From assembly GCA_022836915.1 (NCBI GenBank), contig CP094668.1, positions 4,712,001-4,776,000 of the forward strand: a stretch of 64,000 nt of DNA, in the 5' to 3' direction. Source of the stretch: Paenibacillus sp. OVF10 (GTDB lineage: Bacteria; Bacillota; Bacilli; Paenibacillales; Paenibacillaceae). A program made the position numbers and the translations under genes. This document shows, in pieces, positions 36,739-46,719 of the stretch (within the stretch, counting starts at the first letter, position 1; each line of letters opens with the position of its first letter). A model generated the notes under the pieces. That model ran no database searches, was not told the DNA's origin, and worked only from the letters and a program-made list of their open reading frames with translations.

Positions 36739-38126
36739 TTAGGCCTTTGGAGCGATCATTTTGGCCGGATCGACATATTGATCAAATTGCTCTTCGGTAA
36801 GCAGACCCGTTTGTAACGTCGCCTGTTTCAAAGACAAGCCTTCTTTATGTGCAAGCTTCGCAATTTTGGCTGCATTCTCATAACCAATATGCGGATTGAG
36901 CGCTGTAACCAGCATAAGCGAGTTGTTCAGATTATGTTCAATCTGATCCAGATTAGGCTCAATGCCTACGGCACACTTGTCATTAAACGCAATAATGGAG
37001 TCCGCCAGGAGCTGCACGGATTGCAAGAAGTTATAGATGATAACCGGTTTGAATACATTCAGTTCAAAATTACCCTGACTTGCCGCGAAACCAATCGCTG
37101 CATCATTACCCATGACCTGCGTAACCACCATAGTAATGGCCTCGCTCTGAGTTGGGTTGACTTTACCCGGCATAATAGAGCTGCCTGGCTCATTCTCCGG
37201 AATACGGATCTCGCCCAATCCACTACGAGGACCACTGGCCAACCAGCGGACATCATTGGCAATTTTCATCAAATCAGCTGCAAGCGCTTTAACAGCACCG
37301 TGCGCATACACAACTTCATCATGACTTGTAAGTGCGTGGAATTTGTTTGGTGCAGATACAAAATCTTTCCCCGTATGTTTGCCAATCTCCTTGGCAGTGA
37401 AGTCCCCAAAGTCCGGATGCGCATTAATGCCCGTTCCGACAGCTGTACCGCCGATTGCAAGCTCCTTCAGATACTGTACACTTTCACGGATCATACGCTC
37501 ACTCTTGCCAAGCATGGCTTCCCAACCACTGATCTCCTGACCAAGCGTAATTGGTGTTGCATCCTGGAGGTGGGTACGTCCAATCTTGATAATATCTTTG
37601 AATGCCTCCGACTTGTCTGCAAAAGTGGCTTTTAATACCGCAATGGCCGGCAAGAGTTGATCCTCAACAGCCAGAACACCTGCGACATGCAGAGCCGTTG
37701 GGAATGTATCGTTGGAACTCTGGGACATATTCACGTCATCATTCGGATGCAGACGCTCTTCCTTGCCCTTTTGCTCCAGCAGTTGGTTCCCCAAATTCGC
37801 AATCACTTCGTTCACGTTCATATTGGATTGTGTTCCGCTACCAGTCTGCCACACTACCAATGGGAAATGGTCATCAATTCGGCCTGCAATAATCTCGTCT
37901 GCTGCATAAGCAATAGCATCGGACTTAGCCGCAGATAATTTACCCAATTTATGGTTACTGGCCGCAGCACTTTTTTCAAAATGGCAAGAGCACGGATCAC
38001 TTCCATCGGCATATGTTCACTGCCAATCGGGAAATTCTCCTTGCTTCGCTGCGTCTGAGCTCCCCACAGCCTGTCGGCTGGTACTTTCATTTCGCCTAAC
38101 GTATCTCTCTCAATGCGGTATTCCAC
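36739..38126 (-). CDS. fumC: Class II fumarate hydratase (one frame break)
   Basis: The protein has about 462 residues from GTG 38126 (GGAGGAGG upstream). It interconverts fumarate and malate in the TCA cycle. Signature segments are [63 protein letters not shown] and the family signature [13 protein letters not shown]. The frame breaks at the T6 (coding A6) run 37971-37976: LAILKK should continue [19 protein letters not shown] break in the middle of a housekeeping TCA enzyme is hard to accept as real and supports a sequencing cause. Confidence 0.92.
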
Positions 38127-38258
38127 TTGCTTGTCCTCCTCCAAAAAGATGGTTTGGGTCTCTACAAAGCTTGTGTATCTCGTCATATTATACATGATTT
38201 ACGAGCAGGTTTTCACCTTTTTGACAAAATTGTAAGCGTAGCGCAAAATGAGCGTGAA

Positions 38259-39269
38259 TTATTTTTGTGACGCAATTGGATACAATCGGCTGCTCTGTTC
38301 GAATAGTTCACCTGGTTCCAAACCGATCAATCCGATTTCTTCTGCCGGAATGCCTTCAACATTAGGAGCATTAACCAGGTTCATCTGTGGTTCAGGACAG
38401 AAGAATTCGCCACCCATGTTATTGTTCCAGATCATCCAGTGTTTGTACGAAGTACCCACATCGTATACCAGTTTGTCTCCAGTACGGTGATCCGTAAGTT
38501 CCATATAGTTACGTCCATTCTGCGGCTCCGCAGTGTAATGATTATCCATGGCTGCAAAAAACGGACTAACCCCGTCTTTTTTCAATTGTTCTTCCTCAGG
38601 TGTAAGCGGTTGAAATTGTCCTGTTGGCAGAGAACGCTCATTCAATTCACGACGTTGTCCAATCGTAACTTTGGCCGTGTAATCCGAGGCCTGACTGTCC
38701 GGTGCAAAAGGTACTGCAATCGCCGTGTGGAATGCAAACAAATTCGGCATATATTCAGTCCCGTTGTTGCGGACGATCAATTGTTGCTGAAGTCCTTGGC
38801 TACTCAATGAGTAACGAAGCGTCACCGTGAATGTAAACGGCAGGTACTGATGGAATGTATGTCCTTCTTTCACGTCCTGGCTAAGCAACACATAGCTCTC
38901 CAGCTGATCAGAACCGTATCCCTCTACTTTCCACTCGGCATCATGCAAAAATCCATGCAAATGGTTACCTGTAGCCGGTTCGTTCACAGGCAACTGATAG
39001 ACTTTACCATTCCACGGGAAACGTCCATCCTCATAACGGTTCGGTGGAGAAAGAATCGGAATTCCATAGACCGCAGGTGCAGCCATAAACTCATCCATCT
39101 GATCCTGATTCGGCTCTCTCAAATAACGGAAACCCTTTTCTTTATCACGGAAAGCAACGAGGTTGGCACCCACGCTTGGAATAACTGCCGCTTCAAACTG
39201 ATTAAAACGAAGCCAAATGGCTGGAATCCCTCCAAATTGTTCTTCAAATGCTGCATTTTGCTGTGTCAT
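38259..39269 (-). CDS. Aldose 1-epimerase-like protein
   Basis: The protein has 336 residues from ATG 39269 (AGGAGG upstream). It has the galactose-mutarotase-like beta-sandwich: VIPSVGANLVAFRDKEKGF, IPILSPPNRYEDGRFPW with the NR pair, the catalytic histidine region GNHLHGFLH, and a C-terminal EPGELFEQSSRL resembling the catalytic-glutamate segment. It probably interconverts anomers of a hexose. Intact; it stands alone between fumC and the MBL-fold gene. Confidence 0.8.
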   Translation of the reverse strand: MTQQNAAFEEQFGGIPAIWLRFNQFEAAVIPSVGANLVAFRDKEKGFRYLREPNQDQMDEFMAAPAVYGIPILSPPNRYEDGRFPWNGKVYQLPVNEPATGNHLHGFLHDAEWKVEGYGSDQLESYVLLSQDVKEGHTFHQYLPFTFTVTLRYSLSSQGLQQQLIVRNNGTEYMPNLFAFHTAIAVPFAPDSQASDYTAKVTIGQRRELNERSLPTGQFQPLTPEEEQLKKDGVSPFFAAMDNHYTAEPQNGRNYMELTDHRTGDKLVYDVGTSYKHWMIWNNNMGGEFFCPEPQMNLVNAPNVEGIPAEEIGLIGLEPGELFEQSSRLYPIASQK

Positions 39270-39394
39270 CGTTATATGTACCTCCTGCATACTAAGGTTA
39301 TATTATACGGCTCGACTATATCATGCCCGAGCGCAAAATACCAATCTATGATAGAGAACAAATTCATAATAGAAAGACAAAAAAGACAGGAAAA

Positions 39395-39422
39395 AGACAG
39401 CTGCAATACGTTACGGCTGTCT
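39395..39422 (-). terminator. Terminator of the MBL-fold hydrolase gene
   Basis: AGACAGC and GCTGTCT pair, with further pairing inside, and a T5 run follows on the minus strand. It lies 27 bp past the stop at 39449. Confidence 0.75.
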
Positions 39423-39448
39423 CTGCTGTCTTTCATATGATGGTTCAA

Positions 39449-40257
39449 TTAATCCACATATTTGCCGTGATCCGGCACAGCGTTCTCTTCAAAGTCCAGA
39501 TCAAGCCGCTTCAAGGATTCACTCAGCATATCTCCGCTCAAGGCATGCCCATGCCCGGTAATCGCAAGTTTCGGCTCCAGATGCCTTATATGCTGTACAG
39601 ATTGATGAGCAGCCTGCCAATCGGTTGTAAAATAGGAAGGCGGGCCATGCAACTGTTTGTCCTGAAGCAACACACTCCACAGCGACTCCTGCTTCACTGT
39701 AATGATCGCGTCTCCCGCAATTAACAAACGGTCTGCTTCCCGAAACAGCGACACATGTCCAGGCGTATGACCTGGCGTGTGCACCCACTCCCATTCTGAT
39801 AGACCTGGAACGGAATGATCTTTGGGTAAACTGAATATCCGATCATCCAGATTGATTGCCTCATTAGGATAAGCGAATGACAACCTGGACATTAAACCTC
39901 CACCTACAGAAGGGTCCGCTGGGGGTAATCTTTTAATCCCGTTAAATACGGAATTTCAAGCGGATGAGCATACACTGGCACACCCCAGAATTGTTCCAGC
40001 TCAATAACGGTTCCTACATGGTCGAAGTGACCATGCGTCAATATGATCGCAGACGGCGGACCTTGAAATCGTTCTGTTGCAACCTGAACAATATGATTTG
40101 TGAACCTCGCCATTCCGGTGTCCACGAGGACCCAGTTCCTGCTTCCTGGCTCTCCGATGAACACGACATTAACGAATAGTGTACGTAGACTGAGAATATC
40201 GGGCGCGACTTCTTCAAGTCCCGTCAACCCTTCTGTAATCAGATTGTCAGATGCCAT
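39449..40257 (-). CDS. Metallo-beta-lactamase-fold hydrolase (one frame break)
   Basis: The protein has about 268 residues. The zinc motif THGHFDHVG (HxHxDH) follows VLVDTGMARF. Later histidines are in HTPGHTPGHVS, the bridging aspartate in LIAGDAI, and the last histidine in ITGHGHAL. The frame breaks at the G5 (coding C5) run 39921-39925: DYP should continue PADPSVGGGLMSRLSFAYPN. GGGAGGTAAC precedes ATG 40257. It is a general hydrolase of the glyoxalase-II-like superfamily; the substrate is unknown. Confidence 0.82.
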
Positions 40258-40354
40258 TCACGGTTACCTCCCATTAGGCGGATTGTCTCTCTGGTTCCAT
40301 TCATCTCGTAGACTTCCCTTTTCTGGATCATCTATTCAACAATTCCAATAAAAC

Positions 40355-40390
40355 AGACGGCATACACCCTGTTTCGGGCATACACCGTCT
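40355..40390. terminator. Terminator-like hairpin
   Basis: AGACGG...CCC pairs with GGG...CCGTCT across GTTTC, with internal bulges of similar sequence (CATACA on both sides). It lies 48 bp past the small protein gene that ends at 40438. Confidence 0.6.
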
Positions 40391-40437
40391 AGTATAGTCA
40401 TCGACACAACACAATAGAACAAGAACATCTCGGCCAG

Positions 40438-40710
40438 TTAAGCCGGAAATGCCTCCAAGGCAGCATCGAGCAATTGATTGTACAGATCGTCATCATTCTC
40501 AAGCAACTCGTCCATACGAAGTAACTCTTCTTCATCACCGGATTGCTCCGTGAAATGCAAGCTATAGTCCCAATCTTTTCCATTCTTGCTCATGAAGGTA
40601 ATCTCATATACTGACTTTTCGCCTTCTGTGCGGTAAACGGTATTTCCTACGTATCCTTTTTCACCTTCACGGCGCATTTCAGCACTTATAATTTCAATAT
40701 TCACAATCAT
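40438..40710 (-). CDS. Small acidic protein, unrecognised
   Basis: The protein has 90 residues and is acidic in its C-terminal third (ELLRMDELLENDDDLYNQLL). It has no signal peptide, membrane segment or cysteine. AAAGGAG precedes both ATG 40710 and a GTG two codons later. The gene stands alone, divergent from the M29 aminopeptidases, and ends at a hairpin. I recognise no family. Confidence 0.6.
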   Translation of the reverse strand: MIVNIEIISAEMRREGEKGYVGNTVYRTEGEKSVYEITFMSKNGKDWDYSLHFTEQSGDEEELLRMDELLENDDDLYNQLLDAALEAFPA

Positions 40711-40944
40711 TCTCTCCTTTAATCTTTCATTTACAGCAGGTCTCCAACATTTCTGGTAAACCTAGTTTGGTAATTATTATTGGTTAATTGTACAATATAT
40801 AACGTAGCAACGTATACCTTATTCAATGAAGGAACCATTCTGAGTCCTTACATAGTTGTAATGAGGATTATAATACGTGTTTGAACAACATCTATATTAG
40901 CCAACAAGCTACGATATTATTATCACATTGGAGGAAAAAATAGC

Positions 40945-42177
40945 ATGAATACTTTTGAAACGAATCTTCAGCAATATGCTGAACTGGCTGTACAAGTCGG
41001 TGTCAATGTCCATCCTGGGCAGACACTCGTGGTTAACGCTCCAATCTCGGCAGCACATTTTGTACGACTGATTGTCAAAGCAGCTTACGGTAAAGGTGCC
41101 AAATTGGTCAAAGTAAACTGGAGTGATGAAACCGTTACACGTCTTCATTACGATCTTGCACCTGATGAAGCCTTCTCCATTGAACCGAAATGGTTTGCAG
41201 CTGAAATGACTGAACTCGTTGAAGAAGGTGCCGCTATTCTGCACGTCATCGCTGAAAATCCGGATCTGCTGAACGGTGTAGCTCAGGAACGGATTGTTAC
41301 TAGCCAAAAAGTGCGCGGCAAAGCGCTCGAAAAATATCGTTCTTATCAGATGGCTGACAAATTCAGCTGGTCTATCGTGGCCGTTCCTTCTCCAGAATGG
41401 GCAGCTAAAGTGTTCCCGGATCTTCCAGAAGCACAACAAGTGGATCGCCTGTGGGACGTCATTTTCAAAACAGTACGGATCGGTGAGCAGGATGCTGTTG
41501 CCGAATGGAAAACCCATTTGCAAAACCTTGATTCCCGCGCTGATCTGCTGAACAACAAAAAATACAAGAAGCTTCACTATACAGCTCCAGGCACAGACTT
41601 GACCATTGAACTTCCAGAAGGCCATATCTGGGTATCCGGTGGAAGTGTGAATGAGCAAGGACATGTCTTTATTGCCAATATGCCTACCGAAGAAGTATTC
41701 ACGGCTCCGCTGAAAACGGGTGTTAACGGTACAGTGCACAGCACGAAACCACTGAGCTACGGCGGCAACCTGATTGACGGATTCTCCCTTACATTTGAGA
41801 ACGGTCGAATCGTAGATTACACCGCTGAGCAGGGACTGGATGCACTCAAAAACCTGATCGAGATGGATGAAGGTGCACACTACCTGGGTGAAGTTGCTCT
41901 CGTTCCACATCAGTCACCAATTTCGGATACGAATATTTTGTTCTACAATACACTCTTTGACGAAAATGCCTCCAACCATTTGGCGATTGGTAATGCCTAT
42001 GCCTTCTGTCTGGAAGGTGGTAAAACGATGTCCAAAGAAGAGCTGATTGAACGTGGCATGAACTCCAGTCTCACTCATGTAGACTTCATGATTGGATCCG
42101 GAGAAATGAACATTCACGGCGTGACCTCCGAAGGTGCGGAAGAGCCGATCTTCCTGCAAGGAAACTGGGCATTTTAA
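40945..42177 (+). CDS. M29-family (thermophilic) aminopeptidase
   Basis: This metal-dependent aminopeptidase of the AmpS/PepS type has 410 residues and is intact. The N-terminal domain begins ETNLQQYAELAVQVGVNVHPGQ and the catalytic C-terminal half contains metal-binding stretches ELPEGHIWVSG, MPTEEVFTAP, GAHYLGEVALVP and NHLAIGNAY. The start is well set by GGAGG before ATG 40945. A second M29 gene of very similar sequence follows directly. Confidence 0.9.
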   Translation: MNTFETNLQQYAELAVQVGVNVHPGQTLVVNAPISAAHFVRLIVKAAYGKGAKLVKVNWSDETVTRLHYDLAPDEAFSIEPKWFAAEMTELVEEGAAILHVIAENPDLLNGVAQERIVTSQKVRGKALEKYRSYQMADKFSWSIVAVPSPEWAAKVFPDLPEAQQVDRLWDVIFKTVRIGEQDAVAEWKTHLQNLDSRADLLNNKKYKKLHYTAPGTDLTIELPEGHIWVSGGSVNEQGHVFIANMPTEEVFTAPLKTGVNGTVHSTKPLSYGGNLIDGFSLTFENGRIVDYTAEQGLDALKNLIEMDEGAHYLGEVALVPHQSPISDTNILFYNTLFDENASNHLAIGNAYAFCLEGGKTMSKEELIERGMNSSLTHVDFMIGSGEMNIHGVTSEGAEEPIFLQGNWAF

Positions 42178-42266
42178 TACCGTTTGATGTGATTTAGGAG
42201 AGGGAGATTACTCCTCTCTTTTCCTGTGTCAACAGGTCAACAATTCAACAATTGGAGGGAACTCAT

Positions 42267-43497
42267 ATGTTAAGTTTTGAACAAAAACTGGATCGTTACG
42301 CTGAACTTGCTGTAAAAGTAGGTGCTAACGTACAACCAGGGCAAGTATTTGTTATCAGTGCGATGATTGATACCGCTGAATTCGTACGTTTGCTGGTACG
42401 CAAGGGATATGAAGCTGGCGCCAAGCAGGTGATTGTAAAATACGGAGATGAAACCGTCAATCGATTGCGGTTTGAGATGGCCCCAGAGGAATCCTTCCAA
42501 GAGCCGCCGAAATGGCATGCAGCGGAGCTTGAAGAACTAGCTTCCAATAATGCAGCCTTTCTAACCGTATTGTCATCCAGTCCAGACCTGATGAAAGGTA
42601 TTGACCCGGAGCGGATTTCCACCCATCAGCGTACATTTGGTCAGGCGATGGCCAAGTACCGTCAGTATCAACAGGCGGATAAAATGAGTTGGACGGGTGT
42701 GGCTTGTCCTTCCCCGATTGGGCAGCCAAAGTATTCCCGGATCTCCCGGCAGCTGAGCAGGTTAGCCAGCTGTGGGAAGCCATTTTTGCTGCGGTGAGAG
42801 CCGATTTGGAGGACCCTGTAGCGGCTTGGGAACAACATATTGAGCGACTGGAGACCAAAGCCGTTGCCCTGAACAACAAGAAGTATCAAGCATTACATTT
42901 CCTCTCACCGGGGACGGATCTTACTGTCGAGCTTCCAGAAGGTCATATCTGGGCGCAGGCAGGTAGCGTGAATGAGCAAGGCACCCTTTTGTCGCGAATA
43001 TCCCGACAGAGGAAGTATTCACCGCTCCAGCCAAACATGGCGTGAATGGCAAAGTGTCCAGCACCAAACCGCTCAGCTATGGCGGCAGTATCATTGATCG
43101 TTTTTCACTCACATTTGAGAACGGACGTATCATTGATTTTCATGCCGAAGAAGGTCAAGATACGCTGGAAAGACTCATTTCCATGGATGAAGGATCTCAT
43201 TACCTCGGCGAAGTCGCTTTGGTCCCCTTCCATTCACCGATCTCTGAGAGTGGTATCCTGTATTACACTACATTGTATGATGAGAATGCGTCGTGCCATC
43301 TTGCAATTGGCAGTTCCTATGCATTTAATATCGAAGGTGGAAAAACGATGTCTCCTGAAGAGCTTGCAGCCCGTGGCATGAACAGCAGTATCACCCATGT
43401 GGACTTCATGATGGGCTCGCCTGAGACGGACATTTACGGTATTACGGCAAACGGCGAACGTGAAGCCATCTTCCTTAAGGGAGACTGGGCTTTCTAA
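42267..43497 (+). CDS. M29-family aminopeptidase, tandem paralogue (two frame breaks)
   Basis: The protein has about 410 residues from ATG 42267 (GGAGGGAAC upstream). It aligns end to end with the upstream aminopeptidase, for example PSPDWAAKVFPDLPAAEQV against PSPEWAAKVFPDLPEAQQV. The frame breaks at C4 42712-42715 and at T4 42987-42990. One base restored at each recovers the paralogue's text (GTLFVANIPTEEVFTAPAKH). The paralogue comparison is direct evidence that the breaks are indels and not a different protein. The two genes are 90 bp apart and probably cotranscribed. Confidence 0.88.
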
Positions 43498-43544
43498 CTG
43501 ATCACGGAGAGTTATCTCCCGTAATGTATTTTCACTGAACAGTA

Positions 43545-43594
43545 GAAAAGGCTGTCTTGCAACCATGTATTCATGGTTGGTGAGACGGCCTTTT
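43545..43594. terminator. Strong terminator after the aminopeptidases
   Basis: A long stem (AAAAGGC-GTCT-AACCATG against CATGGTT-AGAC-GCCTTTT) with small internal loops, followed by TTATT. Confidence 0.85.
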
Positions 43595-43666
43595 ATTAAT
43601 TTTCAGCAAACTTTCCCGCATGTTATACACACTTCCCTCATCTGGTTTTTCCGGACCAACCTCCCA

Positions 43667-43696
43667 TTGTATCGTTTCCATATTATGTTGTAAAAT
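43667..43696 (+). promoter_or_regulatory. Possible sigma-A promoter of the ECF sigma operon
   Basis: TTGTAT (43667-43672) and TAAAAT (43691-43696) are separated by 18 bp, 48 bp before ATG 43744. No ECF-type TGAAAC/CGT promoter was seen upstream of this gene, so autoregulation is not evident. Confidence 0.4.
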
Positions 43697-43743
43697 GTAA
43701 TGATACCAATGTTTGTGGATTGTTCACCAGAAAGGAGAACATC

Positions 43744-44333
43744 ATGGCCAATCGGCTCCAGTTATTACTAGCCTCAGATTTCCATAATTTAGGCTCTGCA
43801 CTTCAGGAAGAAGTGTATTATGAATATTATAATATGGTACATGGTCTTATTGTTTATATCATCAAGGAGCGTGCTGCAGCAGAAGATATTATTCAGGAAG
43901 CTTTTATCAAAATCATTAAAAACAAACCTATCTTTGAAGACGAGGTCAAACTGAAAGCCTGGCTCAAGGTCGTCACACGGAACACAGCTATTAATTATCT
44001 GAGAAAAAATAAAAATAACCGTAACCAATTGGATACGGATAGTGTTTTTATAGATATGGAGACGATGAATCAGACGGCAGCTTCCGTGGAAAGCATGGTA
44101 GAAACGCAGATGATGGAAGAGTCCATTGAATATTATCTCAGACAGCTCAAACCGGAATATCGTGTACTGGTGGAGTTACGGTGGAAAAAGGTCTCTCCTA
44201 CCGAGAGATGGCCGAACTGCTGGATACCTCCGAAGACATTGTGAAGCAACGTTTGTTCAGAGCCCGTGGCAGTATCAAGAAGAAATTACATAAGGAATGG
44301 GGTGGAAGCATTGAGCAAAGGCAAGTCCGATAA
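43744..44333 (+). CDS. ECF-type RNA polymerase sigma factor (one frame break)
   Basis: The protein has about 196 residues from ATG 43744 (AAAGGAGAAC upstream). Region 2 includes RAAAEDIIQEAFIKIIKNKP and LKAWLKVVTRNTAINYLRKN. Region 4 is restored across a break at GG 44190-44191 as LRWKKGLSYREMAELLDTSE followed by VKQRLFRARGSIKKK. The last codons overlap the start of the anti-sigma gene, the usual arrangement for a sigma/anti-sigma pair. Confidence 0.87.
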
Positions 44334-45259
44334 AAACGTGGAGCGATTCGATTCAGAGCTGGAAGACGAATATTTCGACGCTGCGTTTGACCTGGCTTTT
44401 GATGAAGCTTTCCATCAGGCCGTCTCTGCCCCTTCCGCCTCCCATACCGAATCCATGCAGCAATCCTGGCAGAAGGTACACAGGGAAATTAACAGAATCG
44501 GTTTACGTAAAAAGAATACGTACCTTACGACTTTCAGTTGTCGTAGCTGCGTCCGTGACCATCGGAGCCGTAATCTTCAGCCTGCCGTCCGGTACGCAAG
44601 CGGTATCCCCTTTTGTACAATCCATCAAGGATTGGGGCAATGGCATGAAATCCATTATCATTGAGGATCGCACGACCCAACTGGGGGCTGATCCGTCAAC
44701 GGCCAAAACGCCTCCACCACCGGAAACCAGCTTAGACGACATTCTTAAAGTACAAGAAGAAGAAGCTCTTAATACACCTTCGTATGAGTTATCGAGCCAC
44801 CTGCTTCGTCCAGTACTTGTTACGGAAGAGATCGCACGCGAAGGGTTCATGGGTGACTTTCTGTTATCCAATGCCATTCCCGAGCGATTCAACAAGGTCA
44901 AATTCGAACTCGTGCTTGATACTGAAAACCCTGTGAATCCAGACGATTATTATGAGTCCACACAAATGAGAGTTCAATATACCAGTGAAGGCAAGAGCAT
45001 AGAGGATGAGATCATCCAGTTTGATTATGTCTATGTCATGCCTGGGGAGAAAATTGAAGGGGCCATGCTTCGTGATATGAGCACCGTAAAGCTGGCGGAT
45101 GGCTCGGAAGCACTGATGTATATCGGCCCACCCTATAACTCCTTTCAGTGGATGATGGGTTCCAACAATATGAGTCTGTTTGGCACCCTTTCGGAAGAAG
45201 AAATGACTGCTATTGCCAACGATTTTCAAGAGCAGAAGTTTCCCGGTAGCACCCGCTGA
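44302..45259 (+). CDS. Membrane anti-sigma factor with DUF4367-like extracellular domain (one frame break)
   Basis: The protein has about 319 residues. The start is probably GTG 44302 (AAGGA upstream; TTG 44311 is an alternative), inside the end of the sigma gene. The N-terminal 75 residues are cytosolic and acidic. A single membrane helix follows (LRLSVVVAASVTIGAVIFSL), then a Pro-rich linker (KTPPPPETS) and an extracellular domain. The frame changes at the A5 run 44509-44513, where removing one A gives RKRIRTLRLSVVV; this is one of the few apparent insertions. It likely holds the ECF factor inactive until an envelope signal is sensed. Confidence 0.78.
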
Positions 45260-45264
45260 TAAGA

Positions 45265-45776
45265 TCAAAATAACACGGTGCCAGAGACATGTTTGCTTGT
45301 ATCCGTGGTACTTCCATCATACGCTGTATGAATACTCGTAACGCGATAATAATATCCTGGCATAACGGTCCAATCCGATGTGGCATTCAGTAAGTTTGTA
45401 TTCGTTGCATTGTTGGAATTGATTTTGAAAGTTACCCATGCTGTTCCTGTCCAGCGCTCAAGTCGATAATCTACGGAAAGTGTCTTCATTGCTGTATATG
45501 TCGTGGTCTTGGTATTGACGATAGCCGATAGTCCACCCCCAGGGATGACTGCACCGACCGCTTGATAAATATGTCCACGTTCGGAAGTGGTAGCAAGTGA
45601 ATGGATGAATGGTTCCGGCGGTGGCGGGGTGTAAGAGCACCAGAGGACACATTGATCATTGGGCTTGCAACGGCCGGTTCGGACGTAGGTAAAGCCAGGA
45701 TTGTTGGCACCATTAACAAGGCAACAAGGGTTATTTTTAGTATAGATGCTGCACTCTTCGTTTTCATTTTCCGCAT
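45265..45776 (-). CDS. Secreted protein of unknown function (one frame break)
   Basis: The protein has about 170 residues from ATG 45776 (GGAGGA nine bases upstream). It has a signal peptide (MRKMKTKSAASILKITLVAL, then LMVPTILALPTSEPAVAS). The mature domain is Thr/Ser/Tyr-rich and beta-like: VDYRLERWTGTAWVTF and WTVMPGYYYRVTSIHTAYDG. The frame breaks at the G4 (coding C4) run 45626-45629: SSGALTP continues PPPPEPFIHSLATTSERG. It ends five bases from the convergent anti-sigma gene. An ECF-type promoter sequence precedes it, so it may be a target of that sigma factor. Confidence 0.7.
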
Positions 45777-45820
45777 ATTGATCCATCCTCCGCTTCCATA
45801 CTTGATTTTGTGTAAGGGTA

Positions 45821-45849
45821 TAAACGGACGGATCGGGTGACAGGTTTCA
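45821..45849 (-). promoter_or_regulatory. Possible ECF-sigma promoter of the secreted protein gene
   Basis: On the minus strand TGAAAC (45849-45844) is followed after 17 bp by CGTTTA (45826-45821), close to the Bacillus extracytoplasmic-function consensus TGAAAC-N16/17-CGT. It lies 45-75 bp before ATG 45776. Confidence 0.4.
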
Positions 45850-45856
45850 AAAAATT

Positions 45857-45887
45857 AGACGCTCCGATGTTTCTGTCGGCAGCGTCT
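45857..45887. other. Terminator-like hairpin between two divergent genes
   Basis: AGACGCT and AGCGTCT close a stem that continues through CCGA/TCGG, followed on the plus strand by TTTTGTCTT. The flanking genes point away from each other, so it is not the terminator of either. It may be a leader hairpin or the end of a short untranslated RNA. Confidence 0.5.
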
Positions 45888-46005
45888 TTTGTCTTGCTTG
45901 CATCTCCAGCATGATTGAAACCTAAATTATTCCAGCCCGTATGTATTGGGTAATGGATACACGAAATCATATTAACCAACAAGATTTGCAAATGAGGTGT
46001 ATAAC

Positions 46006-46649
46006 TTGAGTAAACTTCAATCCAAATCCAGAAGGCATCGTCACAGCTCCAATCCGAATGAACTACATATCGAAGTTTCCGTCTCGTTCAAACGTTGGCT
46101 TGTTATCTTGGTGAGCTCGCTTACCGCAGGGACCTTAATATATTTATTGGCTACAGCTCGGGAAAGCTGGATAAGCATGGGGATTGACCGCTATGTATTG
46201 CCCTTTATGATCTGGGGACTTGTACTGTCCCCCATCCTTGCTTTTCTTTTCCTCAAGCAGAGCGGCCGAACCCTTTCCCATGTCAAATTTTTACGTGTTT
46301 TCGGGATTGCTTTTTGCCTCCTGCCTCTGGTACTTCTGTTTTATGTGTTACCAGCAACACTCAGTATGGTGAATGATCACCTAACCCAATATAAGCAAAA
46401 TCCGGTGTTATCCACTACTAAGGTGGGGGACTACAATTCTTACGAGGTTACTTTCGTCGATATGTACGACATCATCACCTTTAAGACACCGACAACAACC
46501 CAATCCACTCGAAAAAGCTGAATATCCAGCATGATCTCGCTCCTGGAGAGAATGTTTATGTCACTTATAAGCGAATTTATATCAAAAATAGCTTGGTCAC
46601 GGAGAACCGTTACGCTGATGTTGTCATTCATGCACCCAAAGAATCATGA
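46006..46649 (+). CDS. Membrane protein of unknown function (one frame break)
   Basis: The protein has about 215 residues from TTG 46006 (GAGGTG upstream). A basic N-terminal tail (SKSRRHRHSS) precedes three membrane segments: RWLVILVSSLTAGTLIYLLA, VLPFMIWGLVLSPILAFLFL and VFGIAFCLLPLVLLFYVLPA. A C-terminal soluble domain is recovered across a break at CC 46489-46490, reading FKTPDNNPIHSKKLNIQHDL and ending VVIHAPKES. I recognise no family. It is convergent with the CNNM-type gene. Confidence 0.65.
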
Positions 46650-46658
46650 GCATGCAAA

Positions 46659-46696
46659 GAAGCTGTACGATGACCATTACGTCACCATACAGCTTC
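46659..46696. terminator. Bidirectional terminator
   Basis: GAAGCTGTA pairs with TACAGCTTC, and inside it TGAC pairs with GTCA. It lies between convergent genes ending at 46649 and 46720. Confidence 0.75.
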
Positions 46697-46719
46697 ATTC
46701 GTTACAATTTCGATCCGGC

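Noticed and set aside
40909-41910. A 333-codon open frame on the minus strand
   Set aside because: It lies wholly antisense to the clearly conserved M29 aminopeptidase and has cysteine/phenylalanine-rich text typical of a mirror frame.
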